DNA of 15,195 bases from Candidatus Eiseniibacteriota bacterium (GTDB lineage: Bacteria > Eisenbacteria > RBG-16-71-46): NCBI GenBank assembly GCA_005893185.1, contig VBOS01000304.1, positions 3,758 to 18,952 of the forward strand. Reading direction: 5' to 3'. Positions within the stretch are counted from its first letter, which is position 1. Every line of letters begins with the position of its first letter. Below, piece by piece: positions 6,346-13,382 of the stretch. The position numbers and the translations under genes are program-made. The notes below the pieces were generated by a model. That model was given only the letters and a program-made list of their open reading frames with translations, did not search any database and was not told the origin of the DNA.

Positions 6346-6447
6346 ATGACCTCATTCAAGCATCGCCTGCGCCGCAAGCGCGCCAAGCAGGGCCGTCGGA
6401 AGAAGCAGGCCAAGCGGCGCGCGGCGAAGAAAGCCCGCAGGCGCTAA
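6346..6447 (+). CDS. 33-residue Arg/Lys-rich basic peptide
   Basis: Tiny predicted gene: ATG 6346, TAA 6445-6447. The product starts MTSFKHRLRRKRAKQGRRKK. It is 19/33 Arg or Lys, plus one His, with no acidic residue. GGAG (6338-6341) lies 4 nt upstream, a tight but possible ribosome-binding site. It sits between a strong terminator and a palindrome, so it looks like a stand-alone small transcription unit. In size and charge it resembles very small ribosomal proteins (bTHX, and the mycobacterial bS22/AURKAIP1-like peptides of similar length), but I cannot align it to them. A nucleic-acid or ribosome-binding role is inference from composition. It could also be a non-coding stretch, but the low frequency of such uniform composition in other frames argues for coding. 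Confidence 0.6.
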   Translation: MTSFKHRLRRKRAKQGRRKKQAKRRAAKKARRR

Positions 6448-6449
6448 GA

Positions 6450-6465
6450 ACCGCCGGCCGGCGGT
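6450..6465. terminator. Palindromic hairpin between convergent genes
   Basis: A perfect 16-nt palindrome (ACCGCCGGCCGGCGGT) located 3 nt after the basic-peptide stop and 24 nt from the end of the convergent cytochrome gene. As RNA it folds with a 6-bp stem and GGCC loop from either strand. No T-tract follows on either side, so termination is only suggested by position. Confidence 0.4.
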
Positions 6466-6488
6466 GATTGGCGCCGCGGCATGCGTGG

Positions 6489-7262
6489 CTACCCTGGACG
6501 GCCCGCGCCCACGCTCGCGCGATCCCGCAGCCAGCGCACGTAGGCCCAAAGCACGTCCACGTCGCCCGGCTCGAGATGCTTCTCGAATGCGGGCATGCGC
6601 AGCACGGCGCGGTCGAGGAAGAAGCGCGCGAGCGGGTTCTGCTCGAAGCGGCGGCTCACGCCGTGCTCGACCCACTGCCCGAACTCGGCGCGGTCCTGCA
6701 CCAGCTCCGGGAAATCGCGTCCGTCCCACGATGGCACGTAGCCCTTGAGCGATCCGGGGTTGGGCCGCGCCAGGCGTCCGCCCGGGCCGTGACAACCGTT
6801 GCAACCGAGCGCCCGGCTGCGCTCGAGCCCGCGGGCGGCGAGGGAATCCTCCGGCTCGGGTCGGCCGCCCGCCGCCTCCACGAAGGCCACCAGGTCATCG
6901 ATCTGCCTGGGCCCCAGACGGCGGCCGAAGGCCGGCATGCGCAGCGTGCCGCGCTCGCGGTCGCGCCGCCAGGTCTCGCTCTTCTTCTTCGCCGCGGACG
7001 CGCCATCGCGGATCCACTCGCGGATCTCCTCGCGGCTCTTCGCGAACATCATCAGGTCGTCGTCGAACGTGGGCACGGTCTTGTCCGCGCGCCCGGGATT
7101 CGATGTGCCGCGCGTGCCCTCCGGGCCGTGGCAGGCGAAGCAGCCGGTGCGGAGCGCGAGCCGGCGGCCGCGCTCGGCGGCCGGGAGCGAGGAGCGCAGC
7201 GCGATCGCCGCCCCGGCCAGGAGGACGAGCAGCGCCCCGAACACGACGAAGCGGAGCCTCAT
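6489..7262 (-). CDS. Exported diheme cytochrome c
   Basis: A 257-residue electron carrier with two c-type heme domains in tandem. The ATG at 7262 gives a basic N-terminus and hydrophobic segment (FVVFGALLVLLAGAAIAL) that works as a signal or anchor; ribosome-binding sequence is weak. Domain one has CFACH (41-45) with candidate axial Met in RMPAFG (Met109). Domain two has CNGCH (154-158) with RMPAF (Met223). Both domains resemble class I cytochromes of the type found in respiratory or dehydrogenase-associated chains. It lies downstream of, and in the same orientation as, the secreted Cys/His protein gene, but a good terminator (7301-7347) separates them. The redox partner is unknown. Confidence 0.9.
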   Translation of the reverse strand: MRLRFVVFGALLVLLAGAAIALRSSLPAAERGRRLALRTGCFACHGPEGTRGTSNPGRADKTVPTFDDDLMMFAKSREEIREWIRDGASAAKKKSETWRRDRERGTLRMPAFGRRLGPRQIDDLVAFVEAAGGRPEPEDSLAARGLERSRALGCNGCHGPGGRLARPNPGSLKGYVPSWDGRDFPELVQDRAEFGQWVEHGVSRRFEQNPLARFFLDRAVLRMPAFEKHLEPGDVDVLWAYVRWLRDRASVGAGRPG

Positions 7263-7300
7263 CGCGGGCGTCGAGCGAAGCAGCTGCCCGCTCCCTCTCC

Positions 7301-7347
7301 CCCGCAAACGAAACGGGCGCGTGGAGCGATCCGGGATCCACGCGCCC
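7301..7347 (-). terminator. Rho-independent terminator (minus strand)
   Basis: Read on the minus strand, GGGCGCGTGGA and TCCACGCGCCC form an 11-bp stem (7337-7347 with 7315-7325) around an 11-nt loop, followed by GTTTCGTTTG. It begins 20 nt after the stop of the secreted Cys/His protein gene and so ends that transcript before the cytochrome gene. Confidence 0.75.
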
Positions 7348-7367
7348 GATTGTGCACTGCTCGCGCG

Positions 7368-7790
7368 CTACTTGGCCGCGGGCGCCGCCGCTGCCGCCGC
7401 CTTGATGCCCGTCACGTCGATGATGCGGGCTCCGCCGCGCTCCGAGACCGTGCCCGTGACCTCGACCATGGCCGCCATCATTTCCTTGGCCTGGTTGAAG
7501 GGATCGGCGTTGTCGTGATTGAGGGCGAGCACGTAGAGCTTGTTTTCGGCGGTGAGCAGGCCCATCGGCATCCCGCCGGAAACGCACTTGGTGGCGCAGC
7601 CCTTGTGCTTCTCGCCCCGGGCGCCGTGCGACACGTAACAGCCCATGTCCACGAGCTCGCCCTTGAGCGTCACGGTCTTCGCCTCCGGCTTCGCGCCCTC
7701 CGTCTTCATGCTTTTCATCTCGTCCGCGAGCGCCGCCGCCGCGAACGCCAGCGCAGCCACCAGGACCAGCGAACCCAGAACTCGCTTCAT
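7368..7790 (-). CDS. Small secreted Cys/His-containing protein, function unknown
   Basis: A 140-residue exported protein. The ATG at 7790 has a strong GGAGGAG 7 nt upstream. The N-terminus is a clear signal peptide (MKRVLGSLVLVAALAF, cleavage expected near Ala-Leu-Ala at 20-22). The mature part has GELVDMGCYVSHG (Cys51, His55), then EKHKGCATKCVSGG (His62, Cys65, Cys69). It ends with a strand-rich stretch, VEVTGTVSERGGARIIDVTGI, that looks like an OB-fold-type end. I have seen similar uncharacterised proteins with this G..vD..Cy...G..H..Ca..C..GGmP pattern. Heme or metal binding by the Cys/His set is plausible inference. An Ala/Lys tail ends the protein. It has its own candidate promoter and terminator. 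Confidence 0.85.
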   Translation of the reverse strand: MKRVLGSLVLVAALAFAAAALADEMKSMKTEGAKPEAKTVTLKGELVDMGCYVSHGARGEKHKGCATKCVSGGMPMGLLTAENKLYVLALNHDNADPFNQAKEMMAAMVEVTGTVSERGGARIIDVTGIKAAAAAAPAAK

Positions 7791-7869
7791 TGCGTGACTC
7801 CTCCTCGTGCGCGTGAACCCGGATCGATCGGGGGGGAGTTTCCCTCCCGGTGTGAGGATTCGGATGCGA

Positions 7870-7898
7870 GCGATACGACCAAAGACGCGGCGTGGCAA
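7870..7898 (-). promoter_or_regulatory. Possible promoter for the secreted Cys/His protein gene
   Basis: On the minus strand, TTGCCA (7893-7898) and TATCGC (7870-7875) are separated by exactly 17 nt. Transcription would start near 7863, giving a leader of about 70 nt that contains a GGGAG/CTCCC stem-capable stretch (about 7834-7848). The -10 match is only partial. Confidence 0.35.
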
Positions 7899-7984
7899 GT
7901 CGCGCGCGCGTCCCTTGGCAAAGTTGACCGTGGTTTGACAGCTCGGGCCCCCGGGCCGCCGGTCGCGGCCCGGATGGGGCCGGA

Positions 7985-8713
7985 TCAGGTCAAGTCCAGG
8001 AACTTGAGGTCGAGCGGGCCGAACAGGCCTCCGCCCTGGCCGCCGAACAGCTCGTTCCCCCGGCGTAACGCGTCGGAGGCCACGTCCACGATCGGAAGAC
8101 CGATGTCCTCGCAGGCCGCGACTCGCGGGGTCGTGGGCAGCGCATAACGCTCGCTGGCGAGATAGTCCTCGAACTCGTCGAGCGTCCATGCGAACAGCGC
8201 GTCGACCTCCCAGACCAGGCGCAGCTCCTTGCCGCGCGTGAGGTCGGGCGGATCGTCGGGACCGGCCGGCTTGAGTTGTCCCACCGCGCAGCAATCGCAC
8301 CCGAACCAGAACTCGAGCTCGCCCTCGAGCTTGAGATTCTGGGCGACCCGCGCCTCGGTGGGTGCGTCCTTCCACACGTTGGTCAGCAGCTCGCTCAGCG
8401 CGAACTGGAAGCGCAGCAGGGCGCGCGGGTCATCGTTGGCCGCGCCCTTGAGGCCGGTCGCCAGCACGCGCAGGTTGCGGATCGCCTCGAGCCGCGCCCA
8501 CGGCGAGCGCCGGTTGCACAGCGCCGTGAGGTTCTTGAGCGTGCCCTCGAGCCGCTCGCGCACGACCGACAGGAGGTCGGCAAACGACCCCTCGCCCTTC
8601 TCGAGGAATTCCACGTTGCGGCGCATGGCCTGGTTGAGCGGCAGGTAGGCGGAGCGCAGCGTGGACCAGTCTTCGGTCAGGCGTTGCTTGGCGATGACGT
8701 CCCAGTCTGCCAT
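7985..8713 (-). CDS. Hypothetical soluble protein, 242 residues
   Basis: I do not recognise this protein. ATG 8713 has AGGAGG 4 nt upstream and defines the start; the frame is open much further upstream, but only as a shadow of the oxidoreductase gene. There is no signal peptide or membrane helix. The N-terminal half (about 1-110) is rich in predicted helix with regularly spaced Leu and charged residues, e.g. QRLTEDWSTLRSAYLPLNQA and LEAIRNLRVLATGLKG. The middle has ELEFWFGCDCCAVGQLKP, with three clustered cysteines that might bind a metal. The C-terminal part ends in a Gly-rich FGGQGGGLFGPLD and LKFLDLT. A promoter-like TATACT lies 55-60 nt upstream. The next gene upstream on the same strand is the oxidoreductase, 125 nt away. 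Confidence 0.8.
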   Translation of the reverse strand: MADWDVIAKQRLTEDWSTLRSAYLPLNQAMRRNVEFLEKGEGSFADLLSVVRERLEGTLKNLTALCNRRSPWARLEAIRNLRVLATGLKGAANDDPRALLRFQFALSELLTNVWKDAPTEARVAQNLKLEGELEFWFGCDCCAVGQLKPAGPDDPPDLTRGKELRLVWEVDALFAWTLDEFEDYLASERYALPTTPRVAACEDIGLPIVDVASDALRRGNELFGGQGGGLFGPLDLKFLDLT

Positions 8714-8767
8714 GACCCCTCCTCTCCGGCCCTTTAAGGATTGCGCCCTCTCGTAGCGCGCCTCACA

Positions 8768-8798
8768 AGTATAGCGAAGACGCCGCGCGCGGGTCCAA
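8768..8798 (-). promoter_or_regulatory. Possible promoter for the 242-residue hypothetical gene
   Basis: On the minus strand TATACT (8768-8773), close to the -10 consensus, is preceded by TTGGAC (8793-8798) with a 19-nt spacer. Expected start near 8761 gives a leader of about 48 nt. The -10 is good; the -35 and spacing are poor. Confidence 0.4.
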
Positions 8799-8802
8799 CC
8801 CC

Positions 8803-8838
8803 GGCGCAGCGCGATCGCGGCGTCATGATCGCAGCGCC
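8803..8838 (-). terminator. Imperfect hairpin directly after the oxidoreductase stop
   Basis: GGCGC (8803-8807) pairs with GCGCC (8834-8838) and GCGATC (8811-8816) with GATCGC (8827-8832), leaving a small internal bulge and a 10-nt loop. It begins at the base after the TAA of the oxidoreductase gene. There is no T-tract, so it may only protect the 3' end or do nothing. Confidence 0.35.
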
Positions 8839-9888
8839 TTAGCCGGGCCGGACGGCGGCGGTGGCGCGCGCCGGAATCTCGACTGCGACGCGCGCTCCCG
8901 AGTCGCTCGAGGCGCGAGCTGCGTCGAGCGCGCTCTGCACAGCCACCGCTTCGTCGAAGCTCGGCTCCATCGGACGCTCGCCCTTGAGCGCCCGGTACAT
9001 GCGCTCGACCATCACCTCGAACGGCGCGACCAGCGCGGGCTCGCCCGCGCGCGGCGCGAGCCTCAGCGCCTCCGGGGTCGCGATCTCCTCGGGCTCGCGC
9101 CCCGGGGCGATGCGCCACAGTCGGTAGCCGGTCTCGTCCCAGCGCAGCGCGGCATCGCTGCCCTGGATCTCGAAGCGCTCCCAGCGGTAGGGCGTGGTGG
9201 CGTTGAGGTCGACGAGCCCCGTCGCCCCATCCGCGAAGTCGTAGTGGAGCGTGCACGCGTCGTCGGCGGTCGCCATGCCCGCCTGGGGCAGCTCGGGGGT
9301 GGGCCCGCGCCGCGGCTGGAGCACGCGCACCGTGGCCAGCACCGAGCGCGGCTCGCCAAAGAAGAGCCGCAGGCAGTCGGTGTGGTGCGATCCCAGCGCT
9401 CCGAGGATGCCGCCGCCCCGTCGCCGCTCCGAGAGCCACGTCATGCCGCGCGATTCCGGCCGGTGCCAGATCGCGTAGCGGCCGAGGATCTCGCCGCGCC
9501 GCGGCGTTCCGATCGCTCCCTCCCGCACCAGGGCCACCCGCTCGCGGGCGAGCGCCCGGTCGCGGATCTCGGCGGCCTGAAAGCGGTGGAGCGCGGTGGG
9601 CTTCTCGCACAGCACATGGGCCCCGGCCTCGAGCGCGGCCATCGCCATCGGGTGATGCAGGTCGACGGGCGTGGCCACGCTCGCCAGGTCGGGGGATTCT
9701 TCATCGAGCAGCCTCCGCCAGTCCGTCGATGCGCGCGGGATGCCGAGCTCGCGGGCGGCACGCGCGGTCTTCTCAGCCGAGGCGCCTGCGAGCGCCACGA
9801 TCCGGAAGCCCGGGTGGCGGGCGAACGCGACCGCTTGAACGGTGCGCGCGAAACCGGCGCCCAGCAGGACGACGCGGAACGAATCCAT
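8839..9888 (-). CDS. Gfo/Idh/MocA-family NAD(P)-dependent oxidoreductase, apparently internally deleted
   Basis: Predicted sugar or inositol-type dehydrogenase, 349 residues. ATG 9888 has GGAGGAG 7 nt upstream. The N-terminus is a Rossmann fold with VVLLGAGFAR (GAG at 10-12). The dinucleotide-fold end CEKPTAL (94-100) carries the family's Lys-Pro. The C-terminal domain has GGGILGALGSHHTDCLRLFFG, matching the conserved Gly-Gly/His region with a likely catalytic His, and VMVERMYRALKGE. In typical members about 50 residues separate EKP from the G-A-x-G motif; here REGAIG (122-127) follows after about 30. The usual (D)HE.RF..A stretch is missing, as if about 20 codons were lost in frame near 9540-9570. 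Substrate unknown; activity may be impaired. Confidence 0.87.
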   Translation of the reverse strand: MDSFRVVLLGAGFARTVQAVAFARHPGFRIVALAGASAEKTARAARELGIPRASTDWRRLLDEESPDLASVATPVDLHHPMAMAALEAGAHVLCEKPTALHRFQAAEIRDRALARERVALVREGAIGTPRRGEILGRYAIWHRPESRGMTWLSERRRGGGILGALGSHHTDCLRLFFGEPRSVLATVRVLQPRRGPTPELPQAGMATADDACTLHYDFADGATGLVDLNATTPYRWERFEIQGSDAALRWDETGYRLWRIAPGREPEEIATPEALRLAPRAGEPALVAPFEVMVERMYRALKGERPMEPSFDEAVAVQSALDAARASSDSGARVAVEIPARATAAVRPG

Positions 9889-9904
9889 GCGACGACTCCT
9901 CCCG

Positions 9905-9913
9905 TGCTATTCT
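9905..9913 (+). promoter_or_regulatory. Possible extended -10 promoter for the aminopeptidase
   Basis: TGCTATTCT (9905-9913) is an extended -10-like element in the 127-nt gap between the divergent oxidoreductase and aminopeptidase genes. No -35 is visible at the right spacing. The leader would be about 95 nt. The rest of the gap is GC-rich with no clear signal for the opposite strand. Confidence 0.3.
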
Positions 9914-10015
9914 GTGCGTGGCTCGAGCGCAATGTACGGGTGGCGCGTCACCCGGGCCGCGCGAACGCCCGGCGGACGCGCGTTGCCCGCCGCCGGCATC
10001 ACTGGAGGATATCCC

Positions 10016-11161
10016 ATGCGCGACCCGCGCAATGCCACACTGGCCCGCGTCATCATCCGCCACTCCACTCGGCTCGAGCCCGGGGAAGCGATCCTGATCG
10101 AATCGTTCGACCTGAACACGGGGCTCGTGCTCGACCTGGTGGACGCCGCCCTCGACGCCAAGGGCATCCCGGTCGTCTACCTGCGCAGCAACGCGGTGAA
10201 CCGCAGCCTGATGCGCCGCGCCACCGAGAAGCAGTTCAAGATCCAGAGCGACATCGAGCTGTTTCAGATGAAGCAGGTGCAGGCCTACGTGGGGTTGCGC
10301 TCAGCCGACAACAGCTCGGAGCTGGCCGACGTGCCCGGCGACAAGACCGCGCTGCACTCGAAGCTGGTCGCGCACCCGGTGCACCTCGACTACCGCGTGA
10401 ACCACACGAAGTGGGTCGTGCTCCGTTACCCGACGCCCTCGATGGCGCAGATGGCGAACATGAGCACAGATGCGTTCGAGGACTTCTACTACCGCGTGTG
10501 CACGCTCGACTACGGCCGTATGTCCGAAGCCATTGCGCCGCTCGTCGAGCGCATGAAGCGCACCGATCGCGTGCGCATCAAGGGTCCGGGCACCGACCTC
10601 GAGTTCAGCGTCAAGGGCATCGGCGTCGTGCCGTGCGAGGGCCGGCGCAACCTCCCGGACGGCGAGTGCTTCACGGCGCCTGTGCGGGACTCGGTGCGCG
10701 GCACGATCACCTACAACACGCCCTCGCTCTACCTCGGCGTGACCTACGACCAGCTGAGCTTCACGTTCGAAGGCGGCCGGATCGTCCGCGCCAAGGGGAA
10801 TCCGCAGGCCAAGCTCGACGAGCTGCTCGACACCGACGAGGGCGCGCGGCACGTGGGAGAGTTCTCGCTCGGGTTCAATCCCTACATCCTCACTCCGATG
10901 AAGGACACGCTCTTCGACGAGAAAATCGCCGGCTCGCTCCACTTCACGCCCGGTCAGGCCTACAGCATCGCGGACAACGGCAACCGCTCCCAGATCCACT
11001 GGGACCTGGTGCTGATCCAGCGTCCGGAGTACGGCGGCGGCGAGATCTGGTTCGACGGGGAGATGATCCGCAAGGACGGACGCTTCGTAGTGTCCGACCT
11101 CGAGGGGCTGAACCCCGAGCGCCTCACGTCGGACGCGCCCAGCGAGCTGGCGGTGCGGTAG
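10016..11161 (+). CDS. M29-family metallo-aminopeptidase
   Basis: Cytoplasmic two-metal aminopeptidase (AmpS/AmpT-like), removing N-terminal residues from peptides. ATG 10016 follows GGAGG (10004-10008) by 7 nt; the frame is open further upstream but lacks such a site. The 381-residue product has the N-terminal alpha/beta domain (GEAILIESF). The metal-site region holds NLPDGECFTAPV (Glu217), GEFSLGFNP (Glu282), SLHFTPGQAY (His309) and QIHWDLV (His328, Asp330), the Glu-Glu-His-His-Asp set expected for M29. GGEIWFDGEMIRKDGRFV closes the barrel as in relatives. A Cys replaces the usual Val in PDGEVFTAP. The ABC-F gene starts 4 nt after the stop, so they probably share a transcript. Confidence 0.92.
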   Translation: MRDPRNATLARVIIRHSTRLEPGEAILIESFDLNTGLVLDLVDAALDAKGIPVVYLRSNAVNRSLMRRATEKQFKIQSDIELFQMKQVQAYVGLRSADNSSELADVPGDKTALHSKLVAHPVHLDYRVNHTKWVVLRYPTPSMAQMANMSTDAFEDFYYRVCTLDYGRMSEAIAPLVERMKRTDRVRIKGPGTDLEFSVKGIGVVPCEGRRNLPDGECFTAPVRDSVRGTITYNTPSLYLGVTYDQLSFTFEGGRIVRAKGNPQAKLDELLDTDEGARHVGEFSLGFNPYILTPMKDTLFDEKIAGSLHFTPGQAYSIADNGNRSQIHWDLVLIQRPEYGGGEIWFDGEMIRKDGRFVVSDLEGLNPERLTSDAPSELAVR

Positions 11162-11165
11162 ATCG

Positions 11166-13247
11166 TTGATTCAGCTCCAGGACCTGCGCTACTCGATCGG
11201 CGAGCGCGTGCTGTTCGAGCGGCTCGACTGGGTGTTGAGCCCGGGCGACCGCGTGGCGCTCGTGGGCCCGAACGGCGCCGGGAAGACCACGCTGCTGCGC
11301 GTGATGCTGGGCGAGCTGCGTCCCGACTCGGGCGCCAGGGTCCTCGCCCGCGGCACGCGCCTCGGCTATCTGCCGCAGGAGGCCGCCGAGACCTTCGAGG
11401 GCACCGTGCTGGGGCGCGCGATGGAGGCGCACCGGCACCTGCTGGGGATGCGCGAGGAGCTGGACGCGCTCCACGCGAGCCTCTCCGGGATTTCCGCCGA
11501 CGACGAGCGGCTCACCACGCTGCTCGAGCGCGCGGGCGAGCTCCAGCACCACCTCGAGCTGCACGACGAGCACACGCTCGAGACCGAGGCGCGGCGCGTG
11601 CTCACCGGGCTCGGGTTCTCGCGCCGCGACCAGGACCGGCCGCTCGCCGAGTTCTCGGGCGGCTGGCGCATGCGCGCGGCGCTCGCAGCGCTGCTGCTCA
11701 CCGATCCCACGCTGCTGTTCCTCGACGAGCCCACCAACCATCTCGACCTGCCCGCGATGGAGTGGCTCGAGGACTATCTCGAGGACTTCCACGGCGGGCT
11801 GGTCGTGGTCTCCCACGACCGCGTGTTCCTCGACCGCGTGGCCACCGAGGTGCGCGAGCTGGATCTCGGCGCGCTCTCCGAGTACGCCATGTCCTTCACG
11901 GCCTACCTCGATGAGCGCGAGCTGCGCCGCGAGCGGCTCGAGGCCGGAAACGTCCAGGTCGAGAAGCGCATCGCCCAGCTCTCGCGCTTCGTCGAGCGCT
12001 TCGGCGCCAAGAACACCAAGGCCTCGCAGGCCCAGAGCAAGCGCAAGATGATCGCCCGCCTCGAGGAGCAGAAGGTGGTTCTGCCGCACCGGCCCAAGCG
12101 CATCCGCTTCAGCTTCCCCGATCCGCCCCACGCCGGGCGCACGCTGGTGCGGCTGCGCGACGTCTCGTTCGGTTACGAGGCGCGCGACGTGTTCGCGGGC
12201 GCCGGGCTCGAGATCGAGCTCGGCGACAAGGTCGCGATCGTGGGGGCGAACGGCGCCGGGAAGACCACGCTGCTGCGGGTGCTGGGGGGGCAGCTCGCGC
12301 CCCGAGCCGGCGTGCGGGAGAGCTATCCGCACACGCGGCTCGGCTACTTCGCCCAGCACGCCGCCGAGACGCTCACCCCGTCGCACACCGTGCTCGCCGC
12401 GCTCGAAGAGGTCGCCCCCGTCGAGTGGCGCCCGCGGCTGCGCAATCTGCTCGGCAACTTCCTGTTCTCGGGCGACGACGTCTTGAAGCTGTGCCGCGTG
12501 CTCTCGGGAGGCGAGCGCCAGCGCGTGGCGCTCTCGCGCATCCTGCTCGAGCCCGCCAACCTGCTCCTGCTCGACGAGCCCACGCACCACCTCGACCTCG
12601 CGGGCAAGGAGGTGCTCGAAGAGGCGCTCGAGCAGTACGCGGGCGCGATCGTCGTGGTCACCCACGACCGCTCGCTCATGGCGCGGCTCACAACGCGGGT
12701 GATCGAGGTGACAGACGGGCGCGTGCGTCTCTACCCCGGAGGCTACGACGACTACGAGCAGGCGCGGCTGGCGCGGGCGGCGGGCGCTGCTGCGCCCGAG
12801 GCGCGCGGGGCGGACGGGCGCGTGCTCGCGCAGGCCCGCGCGCCGGGGCGGGGCTCGGAGGCGGGAGCGCGTCCGTCGGGCCGGGGCGCGCATCCCGAGG
12901 CACGGGCGCCGGGGAAGGGCGCCCGCGCGGCCACCCGCTCCGGCTCGGGAGCGGAGCCCTCGCGGAAGGCGTTGCCCTCTCCCACCCCGGCCGCCGCGGG
13001 CGGGCGCCTGGGCCCCGCCCGCAGAGACGGCCGCCGCCCGCGCGCCGAGCAGCAGCAACGGGCGAACGAGCTCAAGCGCATCGAGCGCGACATCCAGCAG
13101 CGCGAGGATCGGGTCCGCGTTCTCGAGACGCAGCTCGCCAATCCCGAGGTCTACCACGACGGCACGCGCGCGAAGGAGCTCGTGACCGAGTACGAGCGCC
13201 TGCGCGCCGAGCTGGAATCGTTGTGGCAGCGGATGACGGAGCTCTAG
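11166..13247 (+). CDS. ABC-F family ATPase with long basic C-terminal linker
   Basis: Soluble twin-ATPase protein of the ABC-F class, which acts on ribosomes (translation factors or antibiotic-resistance proteins), not a transporter. TTG 11166 is the start because MIQLQDLRYSIGERVLF matches the typical N-terminus and the gene begins 4 nt after the aminopeptidase stop; no good Shine-Dalgarno is seen. Nucleotide domain one: Walker A GPNGAGKTT (34-42), signature FSGGW (163-167), LFLDEPTNHLD (about 185-194), SHDR. The interdomain linker is helical, around residues 240-310. Domain two: GANGAGKTT (360-368), LSGGE (446-450), LLLDEPTHHLD with His474 where Asn is usual, THDR. Residues about 533-622 are an Arg/Ala/Gly/Pro-rich linker, and the last 70 a coiled coil (ELKRIERDIQQREDRVRVLE) as in Uup-like members. 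693 residues in all. Confidence 0.93.
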   Translation: MIQLQDLRYSIGERVLFERLDWVLSPGDRVALVGPNGAGKTTLLRVMLGELRPDSGARVLARGTRLGYLPQEAAETFEGTVLGRAMEAHRHLLGMREELDALHASLSGISADDERLTTLLERAGELQHHLELHDEHTLETEARRVLTGLGFSRRDQDRPLAEFSGGWRMRAALAALLLTDPTLLFLDEPTNHLDLPAMEWLEDYLEDFHGGLVVVSHDRVFLDRVATEVRELDLGALSEYAMSFTAYLDERELRRERLEAGNVQVEKRIAQLSRFVERFGAKNTKASQAQSKRKMIARLEEQKVVLPHRPKRIRFSFPDPPHAGRTLVRLRDVSFGYEARDVFAGAGLEIELGDKVAIVGANGAGKTTLLRVLGGQLAPRAGVRESYPHTRLGYFAQHAAETLTPSHTVLAALEEVAPVEWRPRLRNLLGNFLFSGDDVLKLCRVLSGGERQRVALSRILLEPANLLLLDEPTHHLDLAGKEVLEEALEQYAGAIVVVTHDRSLMARLTTRVIEVTDGRVRLYPGGYDDYEQARLARAAGAAAPEARGADGRVLAQARAPGRGSEAGARPSGRGAHPEARAPGKGARAATRSGSGAEPSRKALPSPTPAAAGGRLGPARRDGRRPRAEQQQRANELKRIERDIQQREDRVRVLETQLANPEVYHDGTRAKELVTEYERLRAELESLWQRMTEL

Positions 13248-13344
13248 CCGAGGTTCACCCGAGGAGGGCGGAGGCGCCCGTTCGCACGCTGGAGGGTGAA
13301 GGGGGATGGAGCGCGCCCCCGTGCCCGCGCCGCCGGCGCCGCGA

Positions 13345-13374
13345 TTGACTCCCCGTAGGCAGCGCCGCTAACGT
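13345..13374 (+). promoter_or_regulatory. Promoter-like site giving a nearly leaderless BMC transcript
   Basis: TTGACT (13345-13350) and TAACGT (13369-13374) are 18 nt apart. The expected transcription start, about 7 nt downstream, falls at or within a few bases of the ATG at 13383. There is no Shine-Dalgarno before that ATG, which fits a leaderless message. The rest of the 13248-13344 gap holds only GC-rich sequence with weak inverted repeats. Confidence 0.5.
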
Positions 13375-13382
13375 GCCGCGCC

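Noticed and set aside
7263..7307. TTG start at 7307 for the cytochrome c gene
   Set aside because: It would add a Gly/Arg-rich stretch before the signal sequence and has no ribosome-binding site; ATG 7262 gives a normal signal peptide.
8714..9610. Upstream extension of the 242-residue hypothetical gene
   Set aside because: It lies within the oxidoreductase gene in another frame and ends in a clear promoter/ribosome-binding region before ATG 8713.
11271..12277. 29-nt exact direct repeat (11271-11299 and 12249-12277)
   Set aside because: Both copies encode the Walker A motif of the two ATPase domains; similarity is explained by protein duplication and codon bias, not a mobile or regulatory repeat.
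11124..13157. 677-codon open frame on the minus strand covering the ABC-F gene
   Set aside because: It is antisense to a fully recognisable ABC-F protein, has low-complexity Arg/Glu/Leu/Ala-rich composition and no family motifs. Long antisense frames are common at this GC content.
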